Shown: positions 25,679-34,574 of the stretch, piece after piece
How the letters are laid out: every line of letters begins with the position of its first letter
Position numbering within the stretch: the first letter of the stretch is position 1
Source of the DNA: Mucilaginibacter sp. PPCGB 2223
GTDB taxonomy: Bacteria; Bacteroidota; Bacteroidia; Sphingobacteriales; Sphingobacteriaceae
Direction: 5' to 3'
Length of the DNA: 64,000 nucleotides
Assembly (NCBI RefSeq): GCF_001705515.1
Contig: NZ_MDJS01000005.1
Span: 62,001 to 126,000, forward strand
Notes under the pieces: generated by a model
What the model was told of the DNA's origin: nothing
The model's input: only the letters and a program-made list of their open reading frames with translations
Databases searched by the model: none
Program-made: the position numbers and the translations under genes

Positions 25679-27327
25679 AACGATATCCCCCGTTTCCATG
25701 GGATAAAATCATCCTGTCCGTGGCGAACGGCGCTTACCTCGATTTCGCCGCTGGCAACTTTGATCACGTAATCCAAAATACGCTCGCCCGCCTGCTCAAT
25801 GGTTTCGTCACCATCGATGATCGAACCGGTATCGATATCGATAATATCGCTCATTTTTTTGTACAGGTTGGTATTGGTCGATATTTTAACAACCGGGGTA
25901 ATAGGGTTACCCGTTGGCGTGCCCAAGCCTGTTGTAAACAATACCACGTTGGCGCCTGAAGCAACTTCGGCCGTTGTGGATTCCACATCATTACCCGGGG
26001 TGCACAGCAGGTTTAAGCCCGGTTTGGTTACCTTTTCGGGATAGTCGAGCACATCAACCACAGGCGAAGTACCGCCTTTTTTGGCAGCTCCGGCAGATTT
26101 GATCGCATCGGTGATCAAGCCGTCCTTAATGTTGCCCGGCGACGGGTTCATATCAAAACCAGATCCCACTTCTTCGGCACGCTGTGCATAGGTTTTCACC
26201 AGGTGGCTAAAACGGTCGGCCTTTTCCTTGTCTACACAACGGTCGATAATGTTTTGCTCAACACCGCACAGCTCAGGGAACTCGGCCAGAATAACCGAAC
26301 CGCCCAGGCTCACCAGCAGATCGCTGGTATAACCGATTGCCGGGTTGGCCGATATGCCCGAAAAACCGTCCGAGCCGCCACACTCCAAACCAATGGTGAT
26401 CTTACTGAGCGGTGCAGGTTGACGAACATTGTTGTTGGCTTCTATCAATCCGGCCATGGTCTGGCGGATAGCCAGGTCGAGCAGGTCGCTCTCCTTACCA
26501 ACTTTTTGCTGATCTAAAATATACAGCGGTTTATTGAAGTTGGGCGAACGTTTTTTGATCTCCTCTTCCAGTATACTTACCTGGGCGTTCTGGCAGCCGA
26601 GGCTCATTACGGTAGCGCCCGCAACGTTAGGGTGGGTGATGTATCCGGCCAGCAAACCGCAAAGCGCGGTCGCATCCTGGCGGGTACCGCCGCAGCCCCC
26701 GTTATGGGTTAAAAACTTAATGCCATCCACATTGGGGAACACACGGCTCGCTTTATCAACAGCAACACCGCCCTGTACCTCGGTATACAAAACCTGCTCA
26801 ACGCTGCCGCCTTCTTTAACAAGATTAATCAGTTGCTGCGCCTTGGTTTGGTAGCTGCTGTGGCGGCCGTAGCCCAAAGGTTTTACGAGCGCGTCCTGCA
26901 ATACTTCGAGGTTGCGGTTTTCGCAGAAAACCATCGGTATTACCAGCCAGTAGTTGCCGGTACCCACGCTGCCGTCTTCACGGTGAAAACCGTTAAAAGT
27001 AGCGCCTGCCCATTTGCTGGTGTCAGGCTTGTGCCATTCGGCGTGATGCTGCGCAGTTAAAAAGCCGCTGGCCGCGTGCTTAACGTTTGCTGTGCTCAGC
27101 AAGCCCCCGGGTTGTATGTCGCTTTGCGCTTTGCCGACCAAAACACCATACATGATGATTTCGCCTCCGGCCGGGATCAGCACTTCGGCAAATTTGTGCT
27201 TTGCGGCTATAAACTCCTTAACAGTGTAGGTTTTGCCTGCATACTCCGCGCTTTCGCCTGCTTGCAGGTCGGTAAGCGCTACCACCACGTTATCGGCAGG
27301 ATGTACCTTTAAAATTCTCTGTTTCAT
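25675..27327 (-). CDS. uxaA: Altronate dehydratase
   Basis: 550 residues combining the small N-terminal SAF-like domain (first ~100 residues) and the large catalytic domain of the UxaA/GarD family; blocks include HNGGCGGTRQDA, GCQNAQVS, GLECGGSDGFSG and GNDVESTTAE. It dehydrates D-altronate to 2-keto-3-deoxygluconate using an iron cofactor. The stop TAG is contributed by intergenic repeat DNA, but the preceding WKRGISL end appears natural. It lies 19 nt downstream of uxaB in the same operon. Confidence 0.95.
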   Translation of the reverse strand: MKQRILKVHPADNVVVALTDLQAGESAEYAGKTYTVKEFIAAKHKFAEVLIPAGGEIIMYGVLVGKAQSDIQPGGLLSTANVKHAASGFLTAQHHAEWHKPDTSKWAGATFNGFHREDGSVGTGNYWLVIPMVFCENRNLEVLQDALVKPLGYGRHSSYQTKAQQLINLVKEGGSVEQVLYTEVQGGVAVDKASRVFPNVDGIKFLTHNGGCGGTRQDATALCGLLAGYITHPNVAGATVMSLGCQNAQVSILEEEIKKRSPNFNKPLYILDQQKVGKESDLLDLAIRQTMAGLIEANNNVRQPAPLSKITIGLECGGSDGFSGISANPAIGYTSDLLVSLGGSVILAEFPELCGVEQNIIDRCVDKEKADRFSHLVKTYAQRAEEVGSGFDMNPSPGNIKDGLITDAIKSAGAAKKGGTSPVVDVLDYPEKVTKPGLNLLCTPGNDVESTTAEVASGANVVLFTTGLGTPTGNPITPVVKISTNTNLYKKMSDIIDIDTGSIIDGDETIEQAGERILDYVIKVASGEIEVSAVRHGQDDFIPWKRGISL

Positions 27328-27346
27328 TGCAATTACTGTATCTGTA

Positions 27347-28855
27347 TTATTTTACGGGATCTAAAATACCGTCGTGTAAAATATGTTTGAGCTTTTTTGC
27401 GACAGCCTCTTCAAAACCCGGCAGGATGATCAGGTTCGGGCCTCCCCAAAGGTTCTCGTTCGATAATAAGCTGTGTACTACGTGGTCTGTATTCTCGTCT
27501 TTCCAGGCCTCGGCAAAAATAGCCGCGTTATCGTCGGTCACTTTATATTCCTGGTCGTTGCTGGTACCGACGTATTCGCCTTTGGCATTCTTAACCGTTT
27601 TCATAAAGCGGATGAAAGCAGCAAAACCTAAGGTCATATTCTCCGGCGGCGTTGTTTCGGTGCGATAATGCTGCATCAGTACCGGTATCACGCGCATCTT
27701 CATTTTCGAAGAGTATTGTGCCGATATACTGATCCACTGGTGCTCGATATGCGGGTTGCGGAAGCGATCTAATACCTTGGCTGCAAAATCGTGAGCAACT
27801 TCCTGCGATACTTGATATGGAATAGCCGGGGCGATCTCGTTAAAAGATAATTGGGTAATGAACACCGAAAAGATCGGATCTTCCATCGCTTCCTTTACCG
27901 TTTTAAAGCCCGATAAAAAGGCAACGGCGCAGCTTAAAGTATGTGTACCGTTCAGCAGGCGCAGTTTCAGCTCGCGGAATATTTCGATATCCGGTTCGAT
28001 CACCACGCCCGGATCGGCTTTGGCAAAGCTCAGTACCGATTTTACTTTCTCATCACCCTGGATGGCCCAAAGGCTGTATGCTTCCGAGGCAATGCGCAGG
28101 TTATCGCTGTAGCCGCACTGATCTTCCAGGCGCTCGATGGTTTTGGCATCGGGTTTGCCTGGAACGATACGGTCCACCAGCGAATCGCAGAAATAGTTAT
28201 ATTGATCTACCCAGTTAATAAAATCCTTGTCAAAATCGTTTTGCGAAGCCAGCTCCAAAACAATGGCCTTTAATTTCTTGCCGTTGTCTACGATCAGCTC
28301 TGTCGGTACGATAACCAAACCGCTGGCTTCGCCACTACCCAAAGCCTCATAGCGTGCGTGCAATACGGCTAATAATTTACCCGGGAAAGATACCGGCGGA
28401 GCCTTGTGTACATCACCCTCGACCAGTTGGATACCAACCTCAGTCGTGTTCGATATCACCACCTGCAAATCGGGGTTACGGGCAAATTCCAATATGGCTG
28501 CCCAGTCTTTACCGGCGGTTAAAACACGGCTGATCGACGAGCAGATGATATCTTCCTCAACCTTTTTACCGTCAACAATACCTTTAATGCCCAGGGTATA
28601 TAAGCTGTCCTGGTCGTCAAACTCAGCCGACGAACCGGTATCCGTCGACTTTACTACGACTATGCGGCCATTAAATATGCCGGCACGGTTAGCTTTATCG
28701 ATAAAAAAATCCGGCAATCCTCTTAACAAAACCCCGGTACCAAATTGCAGTACCTTTTCGGGCAGTTCAAATAGTTTAGCGTCGGGTACGGTTAGCCCGG
28801 GTACCTTGATCCCTTTCAGGTTACCTTTCGAAAGTATCATATTCTTCTTAGTCAT
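27347..28855 (-). CDS. uxaB: Tagaturonate reductase (altronate oxidoreductase)
   Basis: 502 residues of the mannitol-dehydrogenase-like family. The N-terminal nucleotide-binding block VLQFGTGVLLRGLPDFFIDKA and the conserved KLRLLNGTHTLSCAVAFLSG block (catalytic Lys/Asn/His region) are visible. It reduces D-tagaturonate to D-altronate with NADH. The neighbouring uxaC and uxaA favour this over fructuronate reductase. A promoter-like sequence with a palindrome lies upstream (28900-28958), so uxaBAC-kdgK may form its own transcript. Confidence 0.93.
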   Translation of the reverse strand: MTKKNMILSKGNLKGIKVPGLTVPDAKLFELPEKVLQFGTGVLLRGLPDFFIDKANRAGIFNGRIVVVKSTDTGSSAEFDDQDSLYTLGIKGIVDGKKVEEDIICSSISRVLTAGKDWAAILEFARNPDLQVVISNTTEVGIQLVEGDVHKAPPVSFPGKLLAVLHARYEALGSGEASGLVIVPTELIVDNGKKLKAIVLELASQNDFDKDFINWVDQYNYFCDSLVDRIVPGKPDAKTIERLEDQCGYSDNLRIASEAYSLWAIQGDEKVKSVLSFAKADPGVVIEPDIEIFRELKLRLLNGTHTLSCAVAFLSGFKTVKEAMEDPIFSVFITQLSFNEIAPAIPYQVSQEVAHDFAAKVLDRFRNPHIEHQWISISAQYSSKMKMRVIPVLMQHYRTETTPPENMTLGFAAFIRFMKTVKNAKGEYVGTSNDQEYKVTDDNAAIFAEAWKDENTDHVVHSLLSNENLWGGPNLIILPGFEEAVAKKLKHILHDGILDPVK

Positions 28856-28899
28856 CTCTTTTAGGTTTGCTCAAAAAGCGTTTTAGGGCAAAGGCTTCG

Positions 28900-28958
28900 C
28901 AAAGTTACAACCCTCACGCTATACAACAGGTAAACTGTATTACCCGCTTTGTAACTTT
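28900..28958 (-). promoter_or_regulatory. uxaB promoter with overlapping inverted repeat
   Basis: On the minus strand TTG (28926-28924), a 16-nt spacer and TAACTTTG (28907-28900) form a Bacteroidota-type promoter. The words AAAGTTACAA (28901-28910) and TTGTAACTTT (28949-28958) are exact inverted copies 38 nt apart; the inner one overlaps the -7 element and the outer one the GH105 stop codon. A regulator site is possible. Confidence 0.5.
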
Positions 28959-30885
28959 ATTTGGCATTCAACTGCGCCAAGGCCCATCTTATTAAATCGT
29001 TGGCTGCTTTTAAATTATCGTAGTCGGCCGGCAGCTTGCGGCCATCGGTATATTCGTTGTAGAACCATGGGTCACCTACCACAAAAACCGCACCCTTTCC
29101 GTATCTGGCAGTGGCTACTATTACATCTTTATTATCAATCAGATCGGCTGTTGCCGGAGGTTTAACCCCGAAAGTCGATATCTCTTTAATGTAGATCTTT
29201 TTAGCCGTTTTAAATACCTTATTCGTTGCCGGGATATTGATAGCGCCGGTTTCGAAATGCGGTGTTACCACGTGGTTTCGGCTGTCCTCATTATCGTGTA
29301 TGCCAAATTTAGCCAGCAAAGTATTCAGGTGTTTAAACTCGGCATTGCCGGTATCGTTATTCAGTACGATCAATACGCCGCCTGCTTTTACCCATTCGCT
29401 TACCGCGGATACATGGGCAGGTTCGATGTATTTGGTATCCGGGTTTTCTTTCGGGATATCCGGGTCGACGATTACATAGATATTGCCTTTTTTGAGATTG
29501 CCCGCCGTTGGAGCATCGTACAGCGTAGTAGTTTTTACGCCATAATTATGAAAAGCATTGCCGAAGAACGAAAAGCCGTTGTTATCCTGCTCTTCCCATT
29601 TGTAATGGAACGACAGCGTCTGACCAGTCAATGCATCCTTACGATGCTCATCGTTAAAGTACGAATCGAGGATAACGGTTTTACCTTTACCTACATTGCG
29701 ATTAGTTAGGCGTTCCATTTCGACAGCGCACTGCAAAAACGCACCTGTGCCTTTCGGGTCGTTAGTGACTACCTTTTCGCTCAGATAGTATTCGTAACTG
29801 CCATCGCGGTAAGGGTTGCCGCCCAGGCCCGATACGCTTACGGTACCTTCCAGGTTGGTTTGTCCGTCGGCATCGGTTTTCACAAATTGCTTCAGGATGC
29901 CTTTGTAACCTTTTTCGGCTACAGCCAGGTAACTTTCGGGCAGGTAACCGTTACGTACGCCCTTAGCAAATGCATAAACAAACATGCTCGATGCCGACGA
30001 TTCCAAATAGTTGCCTTTCGCATCAGGTTTATCTAAGATATCATACCAAACACCGCTTTTTGGATCCTGGTATTTTTGGATGGCAACGGCCAACCGGTTT
30101 AAGATAGCAATGATGTCGGCACGCTTGGCATAGTCCTGTGGCAGATAGTCCAGCACGTCAACCAAAGCCATGACGTACCATCCATCGGCACGGGCCCAGA
30201 AATTTGGCGACAAGCCGGTTTGCGGGTTGGCCCATTTTTGTTTTTTGCTATAATCCCAACCGTGGTAAAGTAAACCTGTTTTGGGGTCGCGCGCATGCTG
30301 CTCCATCAGGATAAACTGTTTGGCGATATCGTCAAAATCAGCGTCGTGGTGAAACTGCGCGGCATATTCGGCATAGAACGATTCGGCCATGTACAAGCCG
30401 TCGAGCCACATTTGCTCTTCGTATATCTTTTTATGCCAGAAACCGCCTTCGGGCGTGCGCGGCTGCTTTTTCAGCTGATCGTACAATATGGTCGCTGCTT
30501 TCAGGTATTTAGCCGAACCGGTAACATTGTACAGGGTAAGCAGGTTGCGGCCGCACAAAACATTATCTAAAGTATAAGCATCGCTTTTATAACCGGTTAT
30601 CTGGCTGCCGTCGGCGCTGATCAGGTTATCCATACTTTGCTGCAGGTATTTATAATAACTTCGATCGGCTGTCTGCAACCAAACGCCTTCAATACCTTTC
30701 AGAATAACGCCTTCATCATAGTTCCAGCGTTTAAAGGGCTTTCCGGTTTTCGATGCCGTATCCGAGGGCCAGACTTTCATTACCGTTGCCGCCACTTTTT
30801 GCGACATGGGTACATCCTGCGCCATTGTGCTGCTGCACAGTGCAGCAACCGTTAATGTCAGACCAGTTTTGATCAATGCTTTCAT
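28957..30885 (-). CDS. GH105 unsaturated rhamnogalacturonyl hydrolase fused to a DUF4350-like domain
   Basis: 642 residues from ATG 30885; the longer frame to 30924 begins ahead of a good signal peptide (MKALIKTGLTLTVAALCSSTMAQ) and is rejected. The first ~370 residues are an (alpha/alpha)6-barrel GH88/105 enzyme: KRWNYDEGVILKGIEGVW, EQMWLDGLYMAESFYAEYA, FWARADGWYVMALVDVLDYLP and YLESSASSMFVYAFAKG are characteristic, with WLDG and RADGW holding the catalytic Asp residues. The C-terminal ~240 residues resemble a DUF4350/class I amidotransferase-like fold (GGVLIVLNN, GKGAVFVVGDPW). It removes unsaturated uronate from pectin oligomers in the periplasm, feeding kduI/kduD. It lies 7 nt after the GH28 gene. 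Confidence 0.9.
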   Translation of the reverse strand: MKALIKTGLTLTVAALCSSTMAQDVPMSQKVAATVMKVWPSDTASKTGKPFKRWNYDEGVILKGIEGVWLQTADRSYYKYLQQSMDNLISADGSQITGYKSDAYTLDNVLCGRNLLTLYNVTGSAKYLKAATILYDQLKKQPRTPEGGFWHKKIYEEQMWLDGLYMAESFYAEYAAQFHHDADFDDIAKQFILMEQHARDPKTGLLYHGWDYSKKQKWANPQTGLSPNFWARADGWYVMALVDVLDYLPQDYAKRADIIAILNRLAVAIQKYQDPKSGVWYDILDKPDAKGNYLESSASSMFVYAFAKGVRNGYLPESYLAVAEKGYKGILKQFVKTDADGQTNLEGTVSVSGLGGNPYRDGSYEYYLSEKVVTNDPKGTGAFLQCAVEMERLTNRNVGKGKTVILDSYFNDEHRKDALTGQTLSFHYKWEEQDNNGFSFFGNAFHNYGVKTTTLYDAPTAGNLKKGNIYVIVDPDIPKENPDTKYIEPAHVSAVSEWVKAGGVLIVLNNDTGNAEFKHLNTLLAKFGIHDNEDSRNHVVTPHFETGAINIPATNKVFKTAKKIYIKEISTFGVKPPATADLIDNKDVIVATARYGKGAVFVVGDPWFYNEYTDGRKLPADYDNLKAANDLIRWALAQLNAK

Positions 30886-30892
30886 CCGTTGT

Positions 30893-32533
30893 TTATTTGA
30901 TAGCGATCGCGCTTTTTGCCGCACCGTTGGTAAACGTCACATCGGCCATGCTGGCTTTGGTATCGCTAACGGTTACATCCGATGTATTACCCGATATATT
31001 GAACAACAGCTTCTTGCCGCCGCTGTACGTCACATTTTCCAGGTCGACACTCTGGCTGTTGTCAATGCTCACTACCGGGTTAGGCTCATCGGTCACCAAA
31101 TGTAAACCGCGGATGTATACCCCGGTGGCCTCGGTACAAACAATGCCTTTTTTAGCTTTGATGGTCATGTTATCCAGGTACGCGCCCAGCACATTCATCT
31201 CGGGCAGGCCGCGGATAAATATCGCTGTACCCGCCCCGTTGCAAACAATATTGCTTACATGAAAATCTTTAAACTGCGGGGTGGCCTCGGTAACGGGCAA
31301 GGTAACTATTTTGGGCGGAACACGGTTCTCGCCCGCCAGTACAACAGGGTCCTTAGCCTCGTAGTACATATCAAACAAAATAGCCTCGGCCCCGATGTCT
31401 TTCATATTGATATTGGTGACGTAGATGTTTTGCACCACGCCGCCGCGGCCGCGCGCCGTTTTAAAACGCAGGCCCACATCGGTACCTAAAAACGAGCAGT
31501 TGTAAACAAAGATGTTGCGCGCGCCGCCGCTCATTTCGCTGCCGATCACAAAACCGCCGTGCGCATGGTAAACGGTGCAGTTGCGTACAATTACGTTTTC
31601 GGTTGGTTTACCCAGCTTGCGCCCTGCTTCGTCACGGCCCGATTTGATACAGATGCCATCATCGCCCACATCAAACACGCTGTTTTCGATCAGCGTATTC
31701 GTGCTCGATTCCAGGTCGATACCATCGCCGTTCTGCGCGTACCAGGGGTTTTTAACCGTTACATTGCGCAGGGTTAAGTTGGAGCATAAAAACGGATGTA
31801 AATTCCAGGCGGGTGAGTTTTGAAAGGTTACACCCTCGAGCAACACCTGTTTGCAGTTATACAGCACCACCATGTTGGGACGCAGGTAATCTTTATAAAC
31901 TTCAAAATCTTTGATGGTGCGGCCGGGCGATAAAACACCGGGATGATCCGCAGTTGAACCTTTCAGCGATTTTTCGCTCGGATACCATATCTTGTTGTCA
32001 GCGCTCAAAACACCGCCCGATGCAATCTTATCAGCCCATTGGGTTTCGTTGAGCTTGTCTTTCTTCACCATGCGCCAGGCATCGCCGTTACCATCGATGA
32101 TACCATAGCCGGTGATGGCTACATTTTGCAAGTCTTTACCCGATATCGGCGACTTGCAACGCCCGGCTGCCTGCCCTTCATAATAGCCCTCAACAATGGG
32201 GTATTGGTTAAAATCCTTACTGAATTGCAGCACCGAATTACGGTCGAGGTGCAGGTTAATGTTGCTTTTGAGCTCGATGGGGCCGGTAAGCCAGGTGCCT
32301 GCCGGTATCACTACCACGCCGCCGCCCTTTTCGCTCATATCGCTGATGGCTTTATTAATGGCTTCGGTGTTCAGCGTCAGGCCATAGGCCACAGCTTTAT
32401 AGTCGGTAATCTTAATGGTGTCGGCCTTAAAACCTACCTGTTTTACTCTGGGCAGGCTCATCCCGGGGAATTGCGCCATCGCAGCCATCCCCATTACCAC
32501 CAAACCAGCGCTTAACGCAATTACCTTTTTCAT
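30893..32533 (-). CDS. GH28 polygalacturonase-type glycoside hydrolase (first copy)
   Basis: 546 residues with signal peptide (MKKVIALSAGLVVMGMAAMAQ) and a right-handed beta-helix. GH28 catalytic motifs are intact: NGD with Asp270, DDG with Asp291/Asp292, HGG with His325 and RFK with Arg356/Lys358. It hydrolyses alpha-1,4 galacturonosyl links in homogalacturonan or rhamnogalacturonan, probably in the periplasm. It is a paralogue of the gene at 40411-42063, sharing a long segment around GSEMSGGARNIFV. It lies 6 nt downstream of kduI and 7 nt upstream of the GH105 gene in one operon. Confidence 0.94.
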   Translation of the reverse strand: MKKVIALSAGLVVMGMAAMAQFPGMSLPRVKQVGFKADTIKITDYKAVAYGLTLNTEAINKAISDMSEKGGGVVVIPAGTWLTGPIELKSNINLHLDRNSVLQFSKDFNQYPIVEGYYEGQAAGRCKSPISGKDLQNVAITGYGIIDGNGDAWRMVKKDKLNETQWADKIASGGVLSADNKIWYPSEKSLKGSTADHPGVLSPGRTIKDFEVYKDYLRPNMVVLYNCKQVLLEGVTFQNSPAWNLHPFLCSNLTLRNVTVKNPWYAQNGDGIDLESSTNTLIENSVFDVGDDGICIKSGRDEAGRKLGKPTENVIVRNCTVYHAHGGFVIGSEMSGGARNIFVYNCSFLGTDVGLRFKTARGRGGVVQNIYVTNINMKDIGAEAILFDMYYEAKDPVVLAGENRVPPKIVTLPVTEATPQFKDFHVSNIVCNGAGTAIFIRGLPEMNVLGAYLDNMTIKAKKGIVCTEATGVYIRGLHLVTDEPNPVVSIDNSQSVDLENVTYSGGKKLLFNISGNTSDVTVSDTKASMADVTFTNGAAKSAIAIK

Positions 32534-32539
32534 TCCGGT

Positions 32540-33370
32540 TTATCTTAATTCGTTAATGGCAACAGGGTCCATGTCGCTGTAAACCTGGTTTTCGCCGGCC
32601 ATGCCCCAGATAAACGAGTAGTTAATTGTACCGCAACCCGAGTGGATCGACCATGGCGGCGATATCACGGCTTCGTTGTTTTGCATCACCAGGTGGCGGG
32701 TCTCCTGCGGCTGGCCCATAAAGTGCATCACTACCTGGCCGGGTTGTACATCAAAGTAGAAGTACATTTCCATACGGCGGTCGTGTGTGTGCGATGGCAT
32801 GGTGTTCCAAACGCTGCCGGTGGCTAAAACGGTTAAACCCATTACCAGCTGGCTGCTACGGATACCTTCGAGGTGGATGTATTTGTAGATAGTACGATGA
32901 TTTGAGGTTTCCGGCGAACCGATGGTTACCGGGGTTGCTTCTTCCTTAGTTAACAGTCGGGTTGGATAGGCCTGGTGCGCAGGTGCCGATAATAAATAGT
33001 ATTGAGCAGGGTTAGCCGCGTCGACACTTTTAAAAACAACATCCTTTACACCTTTACCTGCAAAAACGCAATCGAGTTTGTTGACGTTGAATGACTGCCC
33101 GTCAACCACCACTTCGCCGGCACCGCCAATGTTGATGATGCCCAGTTCGCGGCGCTCTAAAAAGTATTCGGCGCGCAATTCAGGATAATTGCCCAGGGTG
33201 ATCGGTTTTTCGACCGGTACGGCACTACCCACAATTACGCGGTCGTAATGGCTGTATACAAATTTAAGCTCGCCCGGTTGCATCAGGCCGTCCACTAAAA
33301 AGTTAGCGCGCATATCGGCAGTAGTCATGGTGCTCACTTCCTTAGCGCTGTTATGATATCGTTGTTCCAT
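32540..33370 (-). CDS. kduI: 5-dehydro-4-deoxy-D-glucuronate isomerase
   Basis: 276 residues, normal length. The cupin metal ligands are visible: MPSHTHDRRMEMY with His194, His196 and Glu201, and His243 in WSIHSG. It isomerises 4-deoxy-L-threo-5-hexosulose uronate, released from unsaturated pectin oligomers, to 3-deoxy-D-glycero-2,5-hexodiulosonate. It follows kduD after 153 bp of repeat DNA and leads directly into GH28 and GH105 genes. Confidence 0.96.
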   Translation of the reverse strand: MEQRYHNSAKEVSTMTTADMRANFLVDGLMQPGELKFVYSHYDRVIVGSAVPVEKPITLGNYPELRAEYFLERRELGIINIGGAGEVVVDGQSFNVNKLDCVFAGKGVKDVVFKSVDAANPAQYYLLSAPAHQAYPTRLLTKEEATPVTIGSPETSNHRTIYKYIHLEGIRSSQLVMGLTVLATGSVWNTMPSHTHDRRMEMYFYFDVQPGQVVMHFMGQPQETRHLVMQNNEAVISPPWSIHSGCGTINYSFIWGMAGENQVYSDMDPVAINELR

Positions 33371-33375
33371 TTGTT

Positions 33376-33520
33376 TTATTTTTTGATTTCACCGATTACT
33401 ATGTGATTTCACCGATGATATTTTTGTGGTTACACTGATTATTTAAATTGTTATGATTCACAGATTTTTTTAATGATTCACTTTAAAATCGGTGGAATCA
33501 ATCAAAAATCGGTGGAATCC
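33376..33520. repeat. Degenerate tandem repeat 'GATTTCACCGATTACT' between kduD and kduI
   Basis: Variants GATTTCACCGATTACT, GATTTCACCGATGATA, GGTTACACTGATTATT, GATTCACAGATTTTTT and two AATCGGTGGAATC copies fill the spacer. It matches the family upstream of fumC and uxaA. Confidence 0.7.
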
Positions 33521-33523
33521 ATT

Positions 33524-34294
33524 CTATCTTCCCATCCATCCGCCGTCGACAGGCAGGATAACACCGTTCACATAATCGGATGCCGGTGCAGCTAAAAATA
33601 CGGTTGCGCCGCCCAGATCCTCGGCTTCTCCCCAGCGGCCTGCCGGGATACGATCCAGTATCGATTTGCTCCTGTCCGGGTCGGCACGTAGTGCCTCGGT
33701 ATTATCCGTAGAGATATAGCCCGGTGCAATGGCATTCACATTCACACCCTTACTTGCCCACTCGTTAGCAAATGCTTTGGTTAAGCTGCCGATAGCGCCT
33801 TTGCTGGCTGCATAGCCCGGCACATTGATACCACCTTGAAAAGTTAACAGTGAAGCGGTGAAGATCACTTTACCCAAACCCTGCTCCAGCATACGTTTGC
33901 CGATCTCGCGGGTTAAAATAAACGGCGCATCCAGATTGATGTTGATTACAGTATCCCAGTAATCGTTCGGGTGTTCGGCAGCGGGTTTACGCATAATGGT
34001 ACCGGCGTTGTTCACCAGGATATCGATCCTTGGGTTCTCCGCTAAAACCTGCTTAATGAACGATTCGAGCGAAATACGGTTGCCAAAATCGCACTGATAA
34101 GCCTTGAAATGACGGCCCAGGGCGGTAACTTCGTTTTCGATAGCACTGCCGCTTAACGCGATATTGGCCGAAACGGCGATGATATCGGCACCGGCAGACG
34201 CCAGGGCCAGGGCCATTGCTTTACCAATGCCGCGGTTGGCACCGGTAACGATAGCCGTTTTGCCGGTAAGGTCGAACATTTTTTGTATTTGCAT
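33524..34294 (-). CDS. kduD: 2-dehydro-3-deoxy-D-gluconate 5-dehydrogenase (SDR family)
   Basis: 256 residues from ATG 34294. The frame extends to 34390, but that would add 32 non-conserved residues; the family is about 250 long. The Rossmann motif TGANRGIG is at 17-24, NNAG at 95-98, catalytic Ser148 and YAASK with Tyr161/Lys165. It reduces or oxidises between 2,5-diketo-3-deoxygluconate and KDG, giving KdgK its substrate. The neighbour kduI and the pectin genes favour this assignment over a generic gluconate 5-dehydrogenase. An operator-like word lies 106 nt upstream. Confidence 0.88.
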   Translation of the reverse strand: MQIQKMFDLTGKTAIVTGANRGIGKAMALALASAGADIIAVSANIALSGSAIENEVTALGRHFKAYQCDFGNRISLESFIKQVLAENPRIDILVNNAGTIMRKPAAEHPNDYWDTVININLDAPFILTREIGKRMLEQGLGKVIFTASLLTFQGGINVPGYAASKGAIGSLTKAFANEWASKGVNVNAIAPGYISTDNTEALRADPDRSKSILDRIPAGRWGEAEDLGGATVFLAAPASDYVNGVILPVDGGWMGR

Positions 34295-34399
34295 AGATAT
34301 TGTTGTACTTAAGGTGTGTAATTGGGCGGAACTGAATAATTCCCAAGCAATTTTAAGGAGATTTTGCAAGTTATTGCACGATACGTCCAAATAATTTAA

Positions 34400-34482
34400 C
34401 GCAATCGTTCCCGAAAAGATCCCTTCTCAACAGCGCAGCCCTCATGGGCGCCCTATTAAAAATAATTGACATCGGGAACAAT
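34400..34482. promoter_or_regulatory. Operator-like words upstream of kduD
   Basis: GCAATCGTTCCCGA at 34401-34414 matches 12 of 14 bases of GCAATCGTTGCCGG at 48319-48332 beside lacI and susC. A second, inverted, partial copy (ATCGGGAACAAT, 34471-34482) lies 57 nt away. Together they suggest control of kduD by the linked LacI-family protein. A further stem TCTCCCC/GGGGAGA is at 34482-34500. Confidence 0.45.
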
Positions 34483-34542
34483 CTCCCCCGGAAGGGGAGA
34501 CTTAAAAAACTATTTAATTAAGATACGATATACTATGCAAAG

Positions 34543-34569
34543 CCCTCCCAACCGGGGGGGTTGGGAGGG
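34543..34569 (-). terminator. GC-rich terminator after the 941-residue gene
   Basis: Arms CCCTCCCAACC and GGTTGGGAGGG (11 bp, perfect) lie within 32 nt of the stop of the minus-strand gene ending at 34575. Only a short T-run follows on the minus strand. Confidence 0.6.
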
Positions 34570-34574
34570 GCCTC

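Noticed and set aside
28957..30885. GH105 gene as two genes (hydrolase plus separate C-terminal protein)
   Set aside because: The frame is continuous, without an internal ribosome site or stop; fusions of this type occur in Bacteroidota.
34294..34390. N-terminal extension of kduD
   Set aside because: Would make the SDR 32 residues too long; the sequence is not conserved in character.
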